Assembly: GCF_023896955.1 (NCBI RefSeq)
Contig: NZ_JAMHIW010000010.1
Location: forward strand, 62,001-126,000
Source of the DNA: Micromonospora sp. RHAY321
GTDB lineage: Bacteria > Actinomycetota > Actinomycetes > Mycobacteriales > Micromonosporaceae
Length of the DNA: 64,000 nucleotides
Direction of reading: 5' to 3'
Part shown: piece by piece, positions 1 to 9,123 of the stretch
Position numbering within the stretch: the stretch's first letter is position 1
Layout: each line of letters begins with the position of its first letter
Translations under genes and position numbers: made by a program
The notes under the pieces: model-generated
What the model saw: the letters and a program-made list of their open reading frames with translations, nothing else
What the model was told of the DNA's origin: nothing
Database searches by the model: none

Positions 1-2
1 AG

Positions 3-164
3 TTGCTCGGCTTCGCCCGCGTCCGCAAAACCCTCGGCCTGCCGGCTGCCGTCGCCAATCTCGCCGGCCGCGCTCCCGAAGACGACCGCGAGTCGGTTGT
101 CGCCGCTCTGCGGCAGCAGTTCGGCACCGACATCACCGCCCTGACCCTCGGCAAGCAACGCTGA
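3..164 (+). CDS. C-terminal end of a protein, possibly an AAA/MoxR-type ATPase (partial)
   Basis: The reading frame is open from the window edge to a TGA at 162-164 and gives about 53 residues ending in ALTLGKQR. The helical tail has no motif that I can name. The next gene, a metal-site plus VWA protein, starts 11 bases downstream behind an AAAGGAG ribosome site, so the two are probably one operon. VWA proteins of this kind usually follow a MoxR-like AAA ATPase that acts with them; assigning this tail to such an ATPase rests only on that context. The 5' part lies outside the window. Confidence 0.55.
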   Translation: MLGFARVRKTLGLPAAVANLAGRAPEDDRESVVAALRQQFGTDITALTLGKQR

Positions 165-175
165 AAGGAGCCCTC

Positions 176-1774
176 ATGCCCCACCCCCACACCCACCTGC
201 AGCCCGACACCACCACACCCGGCGTCGCCGATCCTGCCTGGCAGGACTGGAGCACCGCCTGGACCCGGCACGTCTCGGTCCTGACCGGCCGCACCGACCT
301 GACCGTGACGGTCGCGCCCGGCGCTGGCGGCGGCGCCCCCGCCTGCTTCTACCCCGACGACCGGCGCATCGAAGTCGACGCCAGCCACATCGGTGCCCCC
401 GACGTCGCCAACCCCCGCCGCGCCGGCCACAAGAAGCTCGTGCCCACCGCCTACGGGCTGCTCGTGCACGAAGCCGCCCACGCCGCCCACAGCCAGTGGC
501 GCACCCCGCCCGGCACCCCACCGGTGGTGGCCGCCGTCGCCAAGGTCCTCGAAGAGTCGCGTATTGAGTACCGGCAGCGCAGCCGCCGGCGCGCCGACCG
601 GCGGTGGCTTCGCCACACCGTCACCACGCTCCTCGACCCCGGCGACGCGCCCGTCGATGACCTGTGGCACGCCGGACACCTCGCTGGACTGCTCCTCGCC
701 CGCGTCGACGCCCGCATCCTCACCGCCAAAGACATCCGCGGTGTCCGCGCCGCCGTCACGGCGATCCTCGGCCGCAAACGCCTCCTGCAGCTGCGTGACG
801 TGTGGCGGCAGGCCCACACCGCTGACGACACCGACGCCGAGGCGATGATGGACCTGGCGTGGCGGTGGTGCCGCATCCTCGGCATCAACCCTGATCGGCA
901 ACCAGATATCCCCGTGCCGGATCCGGGTGTGTTCGCTGGCCGACTCGCCCAGGCCCTGACCGACTACCTCGCCCACGCCACTGGTCTGACCCCCAGCGAG
1001 TATCGGGCCCGGCAGATCACCGCCCGGTTCTCCGCTCCCGCGACGTGGACCCGACGCGACCCCACCGACGGCGAACGCGCCGCCGCCCGCCACCTCGCCG
1101 CCCGGCTGCGTCGCGCCCGCACCCACCAACCCGAACCCGACACCCGGCCCAGCCTCATCCCACCCGGCCGGTTGCGCACCCGCCACGCCATCACCGCCCA
1201 AGCGCAGACCGCCGCCGGCACCATCCCCACTGCCACACCGTGGCAACGCCGCGCCGCGCTGCCGCCGCCGAAGCCGACCCTGCACCTGGGCGTCATCGTC
1301 GACGTGTCCTTCTCCATGCACCCGTACGCGGCGCCCATGTCGTCGGCCGGGTGGATCCTCGCCCACGCCGCCCGCAGCAGCGACGCCATCACGGCCACCA
1401 TCGCCTTCGGCAGCACGGTCACCCTGCTCATCGGCCCCCGGCAACGCCCCACCCACGTGCAGGAGATGCGCACCTTCGGCGGCAGCAGCACCTTCATCGA
1501 CGCCGTCAAGCTCGCCGACGAACTGCTGCAGCTACGCCAGCCCGGCAGGCTGCGGATGCTCGCGGTCGTCTCCGACGGCGACCTCGACGACATCCCGGCA
1601 GCGCAACGACTCGTCACCACCTTGCACCGCGCCGGATGCGCCGTGCTGTGGCTCCGCCCCGCCGACCTGGACGGGCACACCTTCACCGACACCACGACCC
1701 TCCTGGTGGCCGACCCGGTGCAGGCCATCGACCACGTCGCCGACGCCGCCGTCACCGCCCTCGAGCAGGCCTGA
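176..1774 (+). CDS. HExxH metal-site and VWA domain protein
   Basis: A 532-residue protein with two recognisable parts. An HEAAH motif at residues 98-102 matches the zinc-binding HExxH of metallopeptidases. A C-terminal von Willebrand A domain carries the MIDAS signature DxSxS at D376, S378 and S380. CobT-like and other VWA proteins partner with MoxR-type AAA ATPases in chelatase-like or remodelling complexes, so this is likely the adaptor half of such a pair. The start is fixed by AAAGGAG just upstream. No signal peptide or membrane segment is seen, so it should be cytoplasmic. The third zinc ligand and any protease activity are not evident. A very stable hairpin follows at 1935-1964 before the next gene. 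Confidence 0.8.
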   Translation: MPHPHTHLQPDTTTPGVADPAWQDWSTAWTRHVSVLTGRTDLTVTVAPGAGGGAPACFYPDDRRIEVDASHIGAPDVANPRRAGHKKLVPTAYGLLVHEAAHAAHSQWRTPPGTPPVVAAVAKVLEESRIEYRQRSRRRADRRWLRHTVTTLLDPGDAPVDDLWHAGHLAGLLLARVDARILTAKDIRGVRAAVTAILGRKRLLQLRDVWRQAHTADDTDAEAMMDLAWRWCRILGINPDRQPDIPVPDPGVFAGRLAQALTDYLAHATGLTPSEYRARQITARFSAPATWTRRDPTDGERAAARHLAARLRRARTHQPEPDTRPSLIPPGRLRTRHAITAQAQTAAGTIPTATPWQRRAALPPPKPTLHLGVIVDVSFSMHPYAAPMSSAGWILAHAARSSDAITATIAFGSTVTLLIGPRQRPTHVQEMRTFGGSSTFIDAVKLADELLQLRQPGRLRMLAVVSDGDLDDIPAAQRLVTTLHRAGCAVLWLRPADLDGHTFTDTTTLLVADPVQAIDHVADAAVTALEQA

Positions 1775-1934
1775 CAACAGCCCGCTCCACCCGACCGGAC
1801 CTGGACAGACGGCCGCCACTGCCGACGCCAGACGCCGCGGATGACTCCGCGTGCCTGCTCGACCGGCACGGGATCGGGTTCTTTCCCTGCACCGCCTCAG
1901 CCGCTTGCCCGGCTACCCCGCGCAACCCGCGCAC

Positions 1935-1964
1935 CCCGGGCACGGCCATGCGGCCGTGCCCGGG
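1935..1964 (+). terminator. 13-bp perfect hairpin between the VWA and DUF4192 genes
   Basis: The arms CCCGGGCACGGCC (1935-1947) and GGCCGTGCCCGGG (1952-1964) are perfectly complementary around the loop ATGC. No run of T follows. It lies 160 bases after the VWA stop and 31 bases before the GTG of the next gene, so it could end transcription or attenuate and stabilise the downstream message. Confidence 0.65.
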
Positions 1965-1995
1965 ATTCCCCGCTCCGTACATCTCGGGAGACACC

Positions 1996-2994
1996 GTGAG
2001 CGACAAGCACCGCCTACCGATCACCTCACCGGCTGACCTGATCACCGCCGTGCCCTACCTGCTCGGCTTCCACCCCACCGACAGCCTGGTCCTCATCGGA
2101 CTCACCGGCCCCACCGTCGCCGTCGCCAGCCGCACCGACCTCCCCAACCCCGCAGACGCCGTCGACTGGGCCGACGAGGTGATGCCTCAGCAACTACGCA
2201 TGCTCCACCACGCCGACGTGACCGCCACGATTGTCATCGGCTACGGCCCCGCCACCCAGGTCACCCCAGCCGTTGACACCGTCACACCCCGGCTGCATAC
2301 CGCCGGCTTCGACGTGTTCGACGCGCTACGGGTCACCGACCGCCGCTACTTCTCCTACCTCTGCCAGAACCCCACCTGCTGCCCCATCGACGGCATGCCC
2401 TTCGACCCCGACCGCAGCGACCTCGCCCTGCACGCCATCGTCGCTGGCCACACCACGCTGCCCGACCGGCAGGCACTCGTCGCCAGCATCGCCCCGATCG
2501 ACGGCCCCGCCCGCGCCGCCGTCACCCGCGCCACCTACCAGGCCCGGGCACGCCGCCGCGCCCTCGCCGCCCAGGGTGGCCATGGCGCGCTGATCCGCGC
2601 GGGCGAGGCGATCGTGCGGGAGACATTCACCCGCTACGCGAATGACCAGGTGCTCACCGACGACGAGCTCGCCTGGCTGACCGTGCTGCTGCCCATCACG
2701 GCGATACGCGACGCCGCGTGGCGGGCCACCGACTCCCAGCCGTGGCATGTCGCGCTGTGGAGCGACATCACCCGCCGCGCCCAACCCGACCTCGCCGCCC
2801 CACCCGCCAGCCTGCTCGCCTTCGCCGCCTGGCGCAGCGGCGCCGGAGCCTTGGCCTCCGTCGCCGTCGAACGGGCCCTGCAGGCGAATCCCACCTACTC
2901 CCTCGCTCAGCTCATCGACCGGATGCTGCGCGAAGGACTACCCCCGTCCGTGCTCGACGGCTGGCCCGACCAGAGCATGCGCACCACGCTCTGA
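1996..2994 (+). CDS. DUF4192 domain protein
   Basis: A 332-residue protein starting at GTG behind CTCGGGAG. The N-terminal block (ITSPADLITAVPYLLGFHP, then DSLVLIGL) is the hallmark of the actinobacterial DUF4192 family, and the length is typical of that family. The biochemical role is unknown. The open frame extends far upstream, but that extension is arginine-rich antisense-like sequence overlapping the VWA gene and is not coding. These genes recur next to VWA/MoxR genes in actinobacterial genomes and integrative elements, which fits this neighbourhood. A strong hairpin lies just ahead of the start. Confidence 0.8.
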   Translation: MSDKHRLPITSPADLITAVPYLLGFHPTDSLVLIGLTGPTVAVASRTDLPNPADAVDWADEVMPQQLRMLHHADVTATIVIGYGPATQVTPAVDTVTPRLHTAGFDVFDALRVTDRRYFSYLCQNPTCCPIDGMPFDPDRSDLALHAIVAGHTTLPDRQALVASIAPIDGPARAAVTRATYQARARRRALAAQGGHGALIRAGEAIVRETFTRYANDQVLTDDELAWLTVLLPITAIRDAAWRATDSQPWHVALWSDITRRAQPDLAAPPASLLAFAAWRSGAGALASVAVERALQANPTYSLAQLIDRMLREGLPPSVLDGWPDQSMRTTL

Positions 2995-3041
2995 CACGAC
3001 TCGCCGCCGCCCATCAACCCCATCGCCTTCGGGGGACACCT

Positions 3042-3431
3042 ATGTCTGACTACCTCGACATCCTGCGACGACTCACCGACGGTGAGGGCTACGCCCTCGA
3101 CGCCGACGAACTGGACCAAGCCTGCGCGCAGCATGCCGACACCGTGTGCGCGCTGATCTCGGCGGCCGCCACGATCGCTGCCGCCGACGCGCAGATCACC
3201 ACGCTAACCAACGCCGCGAACCTGCTCTGCGACGTTCACGCCGACGGCGGCGCAGACGCGGTGCTGTCCATGCGCGAGCGCCTCGACCGGGTCGCTGACA
3301 CTCTCACCCGCGCCCTCGCTCAACGGGACAAGGCCACCGCCCGCCTACGGCAGGAATGCCACGCCCTCACCGAACTGGGCGCCGGCCTGATCACCCGCCC
3401 CGGCGACAGCCCCAACCCGCCCGCTGACTAA
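3042..3431 (+). CDS. Small helical hypothetical protein
   Basis: A 129-residue acidic, alanine-rich protein beginning MSDYLDILRRLTDGEGYALD. It starts at an ATG 47 bases after the DUF4192 stop, behind GGGGGACACCT, and is probably in the same operon. The middle and C-terminal parts are predicted to be long helices (repeated AAATIAAADAQI and RLDRVADTLTRAL patterns) and may form a coiled coil. I do not recognise a family. It lacks signal or membrane sequences. A short hairpin follows at 3448-3462. Confidence 0.65.
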   Translation: MSDYLDILRRLTDGEGYALDADELDQACAQHADTVCALISAAATIAAADAQITTLTNAANLLCDVHADGGADAVLSMRERLDRVADTLTRALAQRDKATARLRQECHALTELGAGLITRPGDSPNPPAD

Positions 3432-3447
3432 TGGCAAGCGCACACCC

Positions 3448-3462
3448 GGTCACGCCGTGACC
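3448..3462 (+). terminator. Short hairpin after the 129-residue gene
   Basis: GGTCAC and GTGACC pair around a 3-base loop, 16 bases after the stop codon. There is no T-run. It is a weak terminator candidate. Confidence 0.35.
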
Positions 3463-3522
3463 GCTGCCGCCTAGACACCCACCGGCACTCACGAACCTCT
3501 ACCGGCGGCGCCGGCAACTCCC

Positions 3523-3554
3523 GCGCCCCGCGCCTCATCCCGGCTGCGGGGCGC
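3523..3554 (+). promoter_or_regulatory. 9-bp hairpin upstream of the 192-residue gene
   Basis: The arms GCGCCCCGC (3523-3531) and GCGGGGCGC (3546-3554) are perfect around a 14-base loop. It ends 43 bases before the next start, an arrangement much like the hairpin in front of the DUF4192 gene, so it may be a 5' leader structure rather than a terminator. Confidence 0.45.
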
Positions 3555-3597
3555 CTCCATGTCCGCTCACTGAAACCAGAAGAGGAGAACACCGCAG

Positions 3598-4176
3598 ATG
3601 ACTAGCACAGACATCACACCCCGCGAGCCGGCACTCGAAACCATCCTCCGCACCAGTTGGGAGGCCTTTCACCCCGGCCAGCAGGCGCCACTGGGCTGGC
3701 TCACCCACACCACCGCCCAGATCCTGTCCCACCTGCGGCAGGCCGAGACCTGCACCCCATCCGATAACGCCCACCCCGACGCGCCGAACCGGTTGCACCG
3801 GCAGGTACCAGAAGCGCTCGCCGACGCCGTCCACACCAAGCAGGTCAGCATCGACGCCGCGAACAGCCTTCTGGAGGTCCTCGACCTGCCGCTGCTGCCC
3901 CGCCGCTGGCAGGTCCGCCTCACCCTTCCCCTGCTCATAGACGTCACCGCCACCACCCGCGAGAACGCCTTCACCCGCGCCGAGAACACCATCGAAGCCG
4001 CGCTGGCCGACCTGCCCACGAGCATCGAGTGGGACGGGCAGGAAGGCTACGAAGCCCTCGGCGGTGACCTCGACGCCGACGAGCCACCCAGGTACGACAG
4101 GCCGGAATTGGCCGACAGTATCTCGGTGGCGTCCTGCGCAACCGCCGACCCGGCTCATCGCACCGCTCACGGCTGA
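3598..4176 (+). CDS. Hypothetical protein, 192 residues
   Basis: The start ATG sits behind AGAGGAGAACACCGCAG. The protein opens MTSTDITPREPALETILRTS and has a hydrophilic first half. A central stretch (RRWQVRLTLPLLIDVTATT) looks like a beta-rich core, and a helix with AENTIEAALADL follows. No signal peptide or catalytic motif is visible and I do not recognise a family. Codon use with GC-rich third positions supports coding. It is on the same strand as the preceding VWA/DUF4192 group but is separated by 167 bases with hairpins, so it may have its own promoter. Confidence 0.6.
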   Translation: MTSTDITPREPALETILRTSWEAFHPGQQAPLGWLTHTTAQILSHLRQAETCTPSDNAHPDAPNRLHRQVPEALADAVHTKQVSIDAANSLLEVLDLPLLPRRWQVRLTLPLLIDVTATTRENAFTRAENTIEAALADLPTSIEWDGQEGYEALGGDLDADEPPRYDRPELADSISVASCATADPAHRTAHG

Positions 4177-4843
4177 GCCTCGGCGTCCTTTCGCTGACCG
4201 CCGCCGACACCCGACCCGTCCTGACGCGCAACGAGGCGGCCAACATGGTCTCCGTTCTGCGCGAGGCCGCCCGTTCCTTCCCCTGCGGCGTCCCAGTCTC
4301 ACCGTCCTAGCCGGAACGCCGCCGCTACTTTCTCCCGGGGAGAAAGTGATCTCGTATCCCTCGTGCTGGCGCAGAGGACGTGCCGCCCCTCACCAAACCC
4401 ACCCTGCCACCAGCCCGGGCCGCGATGCCCGACGGCCGCGGCCGCGCTCTTGCGTTGGCCAGGACCTCTCTGCCGCGAAAGTAGGGGGAAGAAGGCCTGC
4501 CACGGCGTCCCCGGTGCCGAAGTTCCGATGGGTGCTCCCCGTGCGTTGTCACCGGATTGGCCGACGCAGCCCGTGGCGACTACTCCCCAGTTCACGCCTC
4601 CGCCGGTTGCGCTGATCACCATTACGGTCAGCCCTTCCGGCGGGCGGCCGGGTTTGCTGGGAGGCCGCGCGGCGCGGGACGAGCGAATCCGCCCAACGTC
4701 ACGACGGCGACTTGATCTATCCGGAAAGTCGAGCGTTACTCGTCACGGCCGCCACCCCGGCGAACCCGACAGCGGATCCCCCACACCGCTGGCCAGGGGT
4801 GGCGGCCACCTGAGTCGCACCCGCACCGGAAGGGCAGCAGCTG
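4177..4843 (+). other. Gene-free stretch with a perfect 21-base palindrome
   Basis: No convincing gene is seen in this 667-base stretch; open frames in it are short and compositionally poor. A perfect palindrome sits at 4327-4347, with arms ACTTTCTCCC and GGGAGAAAGT around a single G. It could be an operator or the stem of a transcript end for the upstream gene. Confidence 0.5.
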
Positions 4844-5179
4844 ATGTCGCAGCCGCACCGCCGCGCCGCACCGCACCATGTCACCGACGTCCTGCTGTGG
4901 CTCCTCGCCACCGACGTCGCCGCCCGCCACCTCCCCGACCCTGAACGGCCCCGCCACTGCGCGAACCTGCGCTGCCACAACGAGGCATACCCGTGCCCGC
5001 CGGCACGCGACGCCCAGCATGCCGGCCGGGCCGCGACCCGACCCACGCTGCTCGCCCGCGGCCGGGCGGGTCTCGCACCGGCCGCCGCCGCGGCGGCACG
5101 GTTCGCCGGCTGGTTCGGACCCCGACAAAGCCTGGCAACGCCACCGCAACGGCAGACGTCGTCACCACGAGCCGCCTGA
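4844..5179 (+). CDS. Small cysteine-containing hypothetical protein
   Basis: A 111-residue protein starting MSQPHRRAAPHHVTDVLLWL behind GGAAGGGCAGC. Residues 40-55 (HCANLRCHNEAYPCPPARDA) hold three cysteines in a CxxxxCxxxxxxC-type spacing that could bind a metal. The last half is alanine/arginine-rich. I do not know a function. Overlapping frames on the same strand are lower quality, and the ribosome site together with the ordered cysteine block are the reasons for choosing this frame. Confidence 0.5.
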   Translation: MSQPHRRAAPHHVTDVLLWLLATDVAARHLPDPERPRHCANLRCHNEAYPCPPARDAQHAGRAATRPTLLARGRAGLAPAAAAAARFAGWFGPRQSLATPPQRQTSSPRAA

Positions 5180-5523
5180 CCTTGGCCGCGCAACCTGCGA
5201 CATCCGCCGCCGTCGCGCTCCCGTCCACGCTGGCGATGCGACCAATCGCCGGTCCCCAAACGAACCGAGGACTTATGAAATCAAGTTGCTCACCATGGGC
5301 CAGTGGATGGCACGGCGACCTACGCATTACGAGATCAAGTTGCCCGCCCCGACGACCTGGGCACATGAGGGCCTAGCAGCGGAAAGGCCTCTCGACATCT
5401 GACACCACTCCCCCACCGTCCGCCGACCTCTTGCAGACCAGATGCGGACCGCTCACGGTCAGGAGCCGGGCAGAGGTGACCGCAGCGTCCGCCTTACCCC
5501 TGACGGCTTGGCAGACTGACTGC
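5180..5523 (+). other. Gene-free stretch
   Basis: No supported gene. Two imperfect direct copies of a 16-base motif reading TATGAAATCAAGTTGC and TACGAGATCAAGTTGC occur at about 5274 and 5328. They would encode YEIKL twice in one frame but have no ribosome site. Confidence 0.4.
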
Positions 5524-5991
5524 GTGACGGATGAGCACGGCCAAGACGAACCCAACATCGGCCAGCCGCCCCGGACACCAACTCTGGAAATCGCGAGGCA
5601 GTTGGCAACGGAGTTGGCAGGGGTGGCGACTGTGGAGGTGGACAGCATCGAGGGCGGGATAGCGGTGGGCGTCACACCACGTAACCCCGATGCTCGTGCC
5701 TTCGGATGGACGGACTTCTCCGATGAACTCATCCTGGGGGTCGGTGACTACGGCGGCCGATGGGAACTGGAAGCCGGCCCTGAAGACGTCGCCCTGCTCC
5801 AAGACATCGCCCGTTCAGTGATCGCCGGCAGGGTCCGGGAGGTGTTCGGTCCCGGCCGCTCGGCCGTCTCGGTCACGCTCGCCGATGGATCAGTGGAGAC
5901 CGAGATCGGAGGCGAAGCGCCGACCGGCTGCCTGCCGCTACCCTTCTGGCGGCGGTGGTCCCGCAGCGTCCACTACGCCCCCTACAGGTAA
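5524..5991 (+). CDS. Hypothetical protein, 155 residues
   Basis: GTG start giving MTDEHGQDEPNIGQPPRTPT, then a compact alpha/beta-looking domain (EIARQLATELAGV; GGIAVGVTPRNPDARAFGWT; GDYGGRWELEAGPEDVALLQ) and a C-terminal tail rich in Trp and Arg (PFWRRWSRSVHYAPYR). Its single domain resembles many small cytosolic orphan proteins of actinomycetes with no known activity. No strong ribosome site is seen, so the start could also lie further upstream in the same frame. It stands alone, about 180 bases from the convergent gene at 6167. Confidence 0.55.
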   Translation: MTDEHGQDEPNIGQPPRTPTLEIARQLATELAGVATVEVDSIEGGIAVGVTPRNPDARAFGWTDFSDELILGVGDYGGRWELEAGPEDVALLQDIARSVIAGRVREVFGPGRSAVSVTLADGSVETEIGGEAPTGCLPLPFWRRWSRSVHYAPYR

Positions 5992-6166
5992 CCCGGTGTG
6001 AACGTCAGTTTGGAAGGGGGCGCTCAACTGGTCGTGATGCCCGAAACGCCTGCGACCGGTCGCTCGCCGGGTCGCTTCTCGCGCCCGCTCGTGACAGCTG
6101 CGCGCCACGGTTACTGGCCCGCGGATGGCCCGAGCCGCCCCCCGGATCCCTAGCTGGCTCGCCCTG

Positions 6167-6694
6167 TCAGCTGTGGCAGCGAAGGTCTTCCCCACCGGGC
6201 TTAAAGCTGATGTCAATCCCGAGCTCGCCGTAGGTGTGCGGGCCTGGCGTAGCACGCCCAAACCCAAGGATTAGACGAACCTGCTGCCCGTTCGTTGTCC
6301 GGTCGGCGCAAAGCGGATTCCACTCTCCTGACTCGGGGGCGATCCTCCAATGACCCGCCGTCAACAAGGTGCGGTAGTGGTCAAGGACCGGGTCCATCGA
6401 CGTGCCCGGCGGCAAGCCGATGTCCGCCGAAACAAGCCCCCAATCGTCGCTTTCACCCCCGCACGGGGCCTGATCGACACGGTCGAGGGTGGTGCCGGAT
6501 GGAGGAGAGCTCAGCACCCGGTCTCGTGTCAGCTGCTCGGCCAACCGATGATCGGCATCCGTGCACTCGATCGCCCGCGCGCCAGGGCTCTTGATCGGCT
6601 CGGCTAGCTGCTGGAGAACAACGCCACACAGCACCAGAACACCGAGCAGCACCGCGCCGACTACGGCGATGCGGGCAAAGACTTGCTGGGGCAT
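6167..6694 (-). CDS. Membrane-anchored hypothetical protein
   Basis: A 175-residue protein beginning MPQQVFARIAVVGAVLLGVL. One N-terminal membrane helix spans about residues 8-30 and is followed by an extracellular-looking domain with several cysteines (IECTDADHRL, APCGGESDDW, WNPLCADRTT, EDLRCHS). The pattern fits an exported, disulphide-stabilised protein anchored by its signal helix. I do not recognise the family. The frame stays open far upstream, but that part is proline/arginine-rich shadow, so the ATG at 6694 is preferred. The 300 bases upstream to 6993 hold no gene that I can support. Confidence 0.6.
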   Translation of the reverse strand: MPQQVFARIAVVGAVLLGVLVLCGVVLQQLAEPIKSPGARAIECTDADHRLAEQLTRDRVLSSPPSGTTLDRVDQAPCGGESDDWGLVSADIGLPPGTSMDPVLDHYRTLLTAGHWRIAPESGEWNPLCADRTTNGQQVRLILGFGRATPGPHTYGELGIDISFKPGGEDLRCHS

Positions 6695-6993
6695 CCGCCG
6701 AGGGTAGAACAGTAAACCGTCGGGGCGGTCCTGGAGGATCTCCTCGTCGGGCAGGTGTAGACCGTCCAGCCTCCCGGATGGGGCCAAGGTGGAGTGCCCT
6801 ACCGGACGGCCTTGGCCCCGTCCGGGAATTCTGGTAGCCCTTGTGGTACCCGGCGAGGGGATCCGCAGCTGATGTCTGAGGAGGGGTCGGGGTTCGGGGC
6901 GGTCCCCGAGGTCTTCCCAAGGTTTTGTGCCCGTCAGCGTGGCCGGCCCGGCCGGTGCCCGGCCGGAGGTCGCCTGCAGGCCGGGGCGGGCTG

Positions 6994-9123
6994 CTAGTGC
7001 TTTTGCCCGCTTGAGGCTGCGCGCGGCTGCCGGACTTCTTCGTTGGGGATGAAATGCTCCATGCCGGCGTCGGTCAGTCGTCGGTTGAAGGTGGTGAGCA
7101 GGTCGTCGGCAGCGGTGTGGTCGCCGAGCGCGGCGAGGGCGTGTATGGCCCGCCGGTGCAGGTTTTCGTTGTACGGGTCGACGCGGATCGCGTCTTGCAG
7201 TAGGGGCAGGGCGCGCTGCGGGTTGGGCTGGGTGGCGGCTAGGGCGGTGTAGGCGTCGATGACGTGCCGGCGTAGGGCTTCTCGTGGCGGGTTTAGCCAT
7301 GGCCAGTCGTGTTCGGCGGCGAGGTTGCCGGTGTAGGCGTTGATGACGGCCTGCCAGGCGGCGGGGCGTGCGGTCACTGCGGTGGTGGCATGTTCTACCG
7401 CAGCGTGGAACCGCCACAGGTCTACCTCGATGTGGTCGCGGCGCAGGCGGTAGCGGTCGCCGGTGTGCTCGATGAGCGGAACATCGCTGACGGCGGCTAC
7501 AGCCTTTCTGAGGTCGCTAAGGGTGGTGTAGAGGCGGGCGGTGACGGTGTGTGCGGGAAGGCCGGGCCAGATGGCGGATGTCAGGTCTCGACTGTTGGCG
7601 CCGCCGGGGTGCACGGCGAGCAAGACCAGGGCTTGGCGGGCCGAAGTGCGCCGGATCGTCACCGGCTGGCCGTGGCTCTTCAGCGTGGTGTCGCCGAGGA
7701 CTTGCAGGTGCAGAGGCTGATTGATGGTGTGGCGGGGCGTGGTTGGCGCTTGGCCTCGAGCGGTCTGCCGTGGGACGCGCGCCCGGGTGGGCGGTGGGTC
7801 GGCTGCCGGAGCGAGTGGCGTGTTGTGTCCCGGGTGGGGCTGGGCCTGGCTGATCACTGTGAGCAGGTCGGTGGCAGCCGCCGCGTTGAGAACGCACATT
7901 CTTTGCGTTGCCGGCTGCTCCTGGGTGCCGTCGTAGCCGTGACCGGTTGCCGTGATCTCCCAGGTCGCGCCGGGCGGCCAGGCTCCGACGAGAACCGCGA
8001 CGGCGGTGCCGCCGCTGGCTGCGAGTGCGGCCTTGAGGCGGCGTGCGGTGCCGGGATCCTGCGGCGTGTGGGTGAGCAAGACCCGGGGTGGCTGGCGGGA
8101 TGGCCCATTCGCCGAGCTGCTGCCCCGCCCAGTGGTGGTGTCAGGAGTCTGATGGTGTGGGTGTTCCTCCAGCACCGTCAGTGCTTCCTGCAGTGATGCG
8201 GCGACGGTGAGACCCGAAACCGAGTGGATCCGTTGTGCGGTGGGGCCGAGCAGCCTGGTCAGGTCCCCGATCGTGGTGATGAGCGCCGTCCCTGCGCTGC
8301 GGCGGTGCAGGGCGCGCAGCAGGACGGTGACGAGAACGCCGCGAGCAGCATCGTCAGCGGCAACCCCCGTGAGCCCGACGCCCGTTGGCGGCACATCCGC
8401 CAGCAATGAGTCCGGCGGCTGTCCCGTGCGCTGATCCGGTGCGGTGAGATCGGATGGACCGGTGCCGTCAGAGGCGGCCAACGCTGCGTGGGCTGCGGTG
8501 ACGGTCGCTGGCAGAGGGGCAAGGTCGAGGTTGTCGCGTTGCGCCGGCCCGGCCTTATCTGGGCGGTAGGCGCGCCGGCGGCGCAGCCACACGAGTGCTG
8601 CGGCCGCGGTGACCTGTTCGGCGCTGGCGTGCGGTATCCATCCACCCGGCACCGTAACCCCGTCTGGGTCGATGGTGACCGTCGTACCGCGCGTCTCGGC
8701 GGTACGGGTGGTGGTCGTGTGGTGGTCGACGGTGCCGACCGTCGTCGAGGGGGTGTCTGCCGGTGGTGCGGGCGTCGTACTGGCGGAGGCGCTGAAGACC
8801 GCGGCGCCGGCCATGCCGGTGGCGGTGGCTTGAAGCGGTGTGGGAAGTGGTAGCCGGCGCAGCCACCGCATGCCGGCGCGTGTCCTCGCGACCAGTCGGA
8901 CGAGGAGCGTGCCGGCGAGCAACAGCCACACCAGCCAGGCGAGGATCGCCAGGGCGCCGGTCAGGGTCTGCTCGGTCAGGGGCTGTTCCAGCCACTGCCG
9001 CGCCTGCTGCGAGTTCGGCCACCGGCGCAGTGGCCATCCGACGGTGCGCGCCAGCAGCAGCGGCGGGCCTGCCAGCAGGAGGACCAGGAAGAAGCTGGCC
9101 CCTATCCGGCGCGGCCACCGCAT
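6994..9123 (-). CDS. Membrane-anchored BTAD (SARP-type) regulator-like protein
   Basis: A 709-residue protein. Two N-terminal membrane helices (FFLVLLLAGPPLLLA and ILAWLVWLLLAGTLLV) are followed by a Thr/Pro-rich linker and a central P-loop-like/alpha-beta region. The C-terminal part pairs a winged-helix segment (LHLQVLGDTTLKSHGQPVTI; TSARQALVLLAVHPGG) with a bacterial transcriptional activation domain built of TPR-like helices (IEVDLWRFHAAVEHA onwards). It is a paralogue of the larger LysM protein at 17689-20841 and shares the same N-terminal layout. The ATG at 9123 is chosen over the GTG at 9204 because a GGGGGGAGG ribosome site lies directly before it. Membrane anchoring of a SARP-like output domain is unusual; the role is not known. 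It lies 159 bases downstream of the Hsp70-like gene on the same strand. Confidence 0.75.
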   Translation of the reverse strand: MRWPRRIGASFFLVLLLAGPPLLLARTVGWPLRRWPNSQQARQWLEQPLTEQTLTGALAILAWLVWLLLAGTLLVRLVARTRAGMRWLRRLPLPTPLQATATGMAGAAVFSASASTTPAPPADTPSTTVGTVDHHTTTTRTAETRGTTVTIDPDGVTVPGGWIPHASAEQVTAAAALVWLRRRRAYRPDKAGPAQRDNLDLAPLPATVTAAHAALAASDGTGPSDLTAPDQRTGQPPDSLLADVPPTGVGLTGVAADDAARGVLVTVLLRALHRRSAGTALITTIGDLTRLLGPTAQRIHSVSGLTVAASLQEALTVLEEHPHHQTPDTTTGRGSSSANGPSRQPPRVLLTHTPQDPGTARRLKAALAASGGTAVAVLVGAWPPGATWEITATGHGYDGTQEQPATQRMCVLNAAAATDLLTVISQAQPHPGHNTPLAPAADPPPTRARVPRQTARGQAPTTPRHTINQPLHLQVLGDTTLKSHGQPVTIRRTSARQALVLLAVHPGGANSRDLTSAIWPGLPAHTVTARLYTTLSDLRKAVAAVSDVPLIEHTGDRYRLRRDHIEVDLWRFHAAVEHATTAVTARPAAWQAVINAYTGNLAAEHDWPWLNPPREALRRHVIDAYTALAATQPNPQRALPLLQDAIRVDPYNENLHRRAIHALAALGDHTAADDLLTTFNRRLTDAGMEHFIPNEEVRQPRAASSGQKH

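Noticed and set aside
1045-1995. Long plus-strand frame joined to the front of the DUF4192 protein
   Set aside because: It overlaps the VWA gene in another frame, is arginine/proline/histidine-rich and has no ribosome site. The GTG at 1996 is the sensible start.
5236-5402. Possible short protein with repeated YEIKL
   Set aside because: Only a short frame without a ribosome site; the repeat is imperfect and may be chance.
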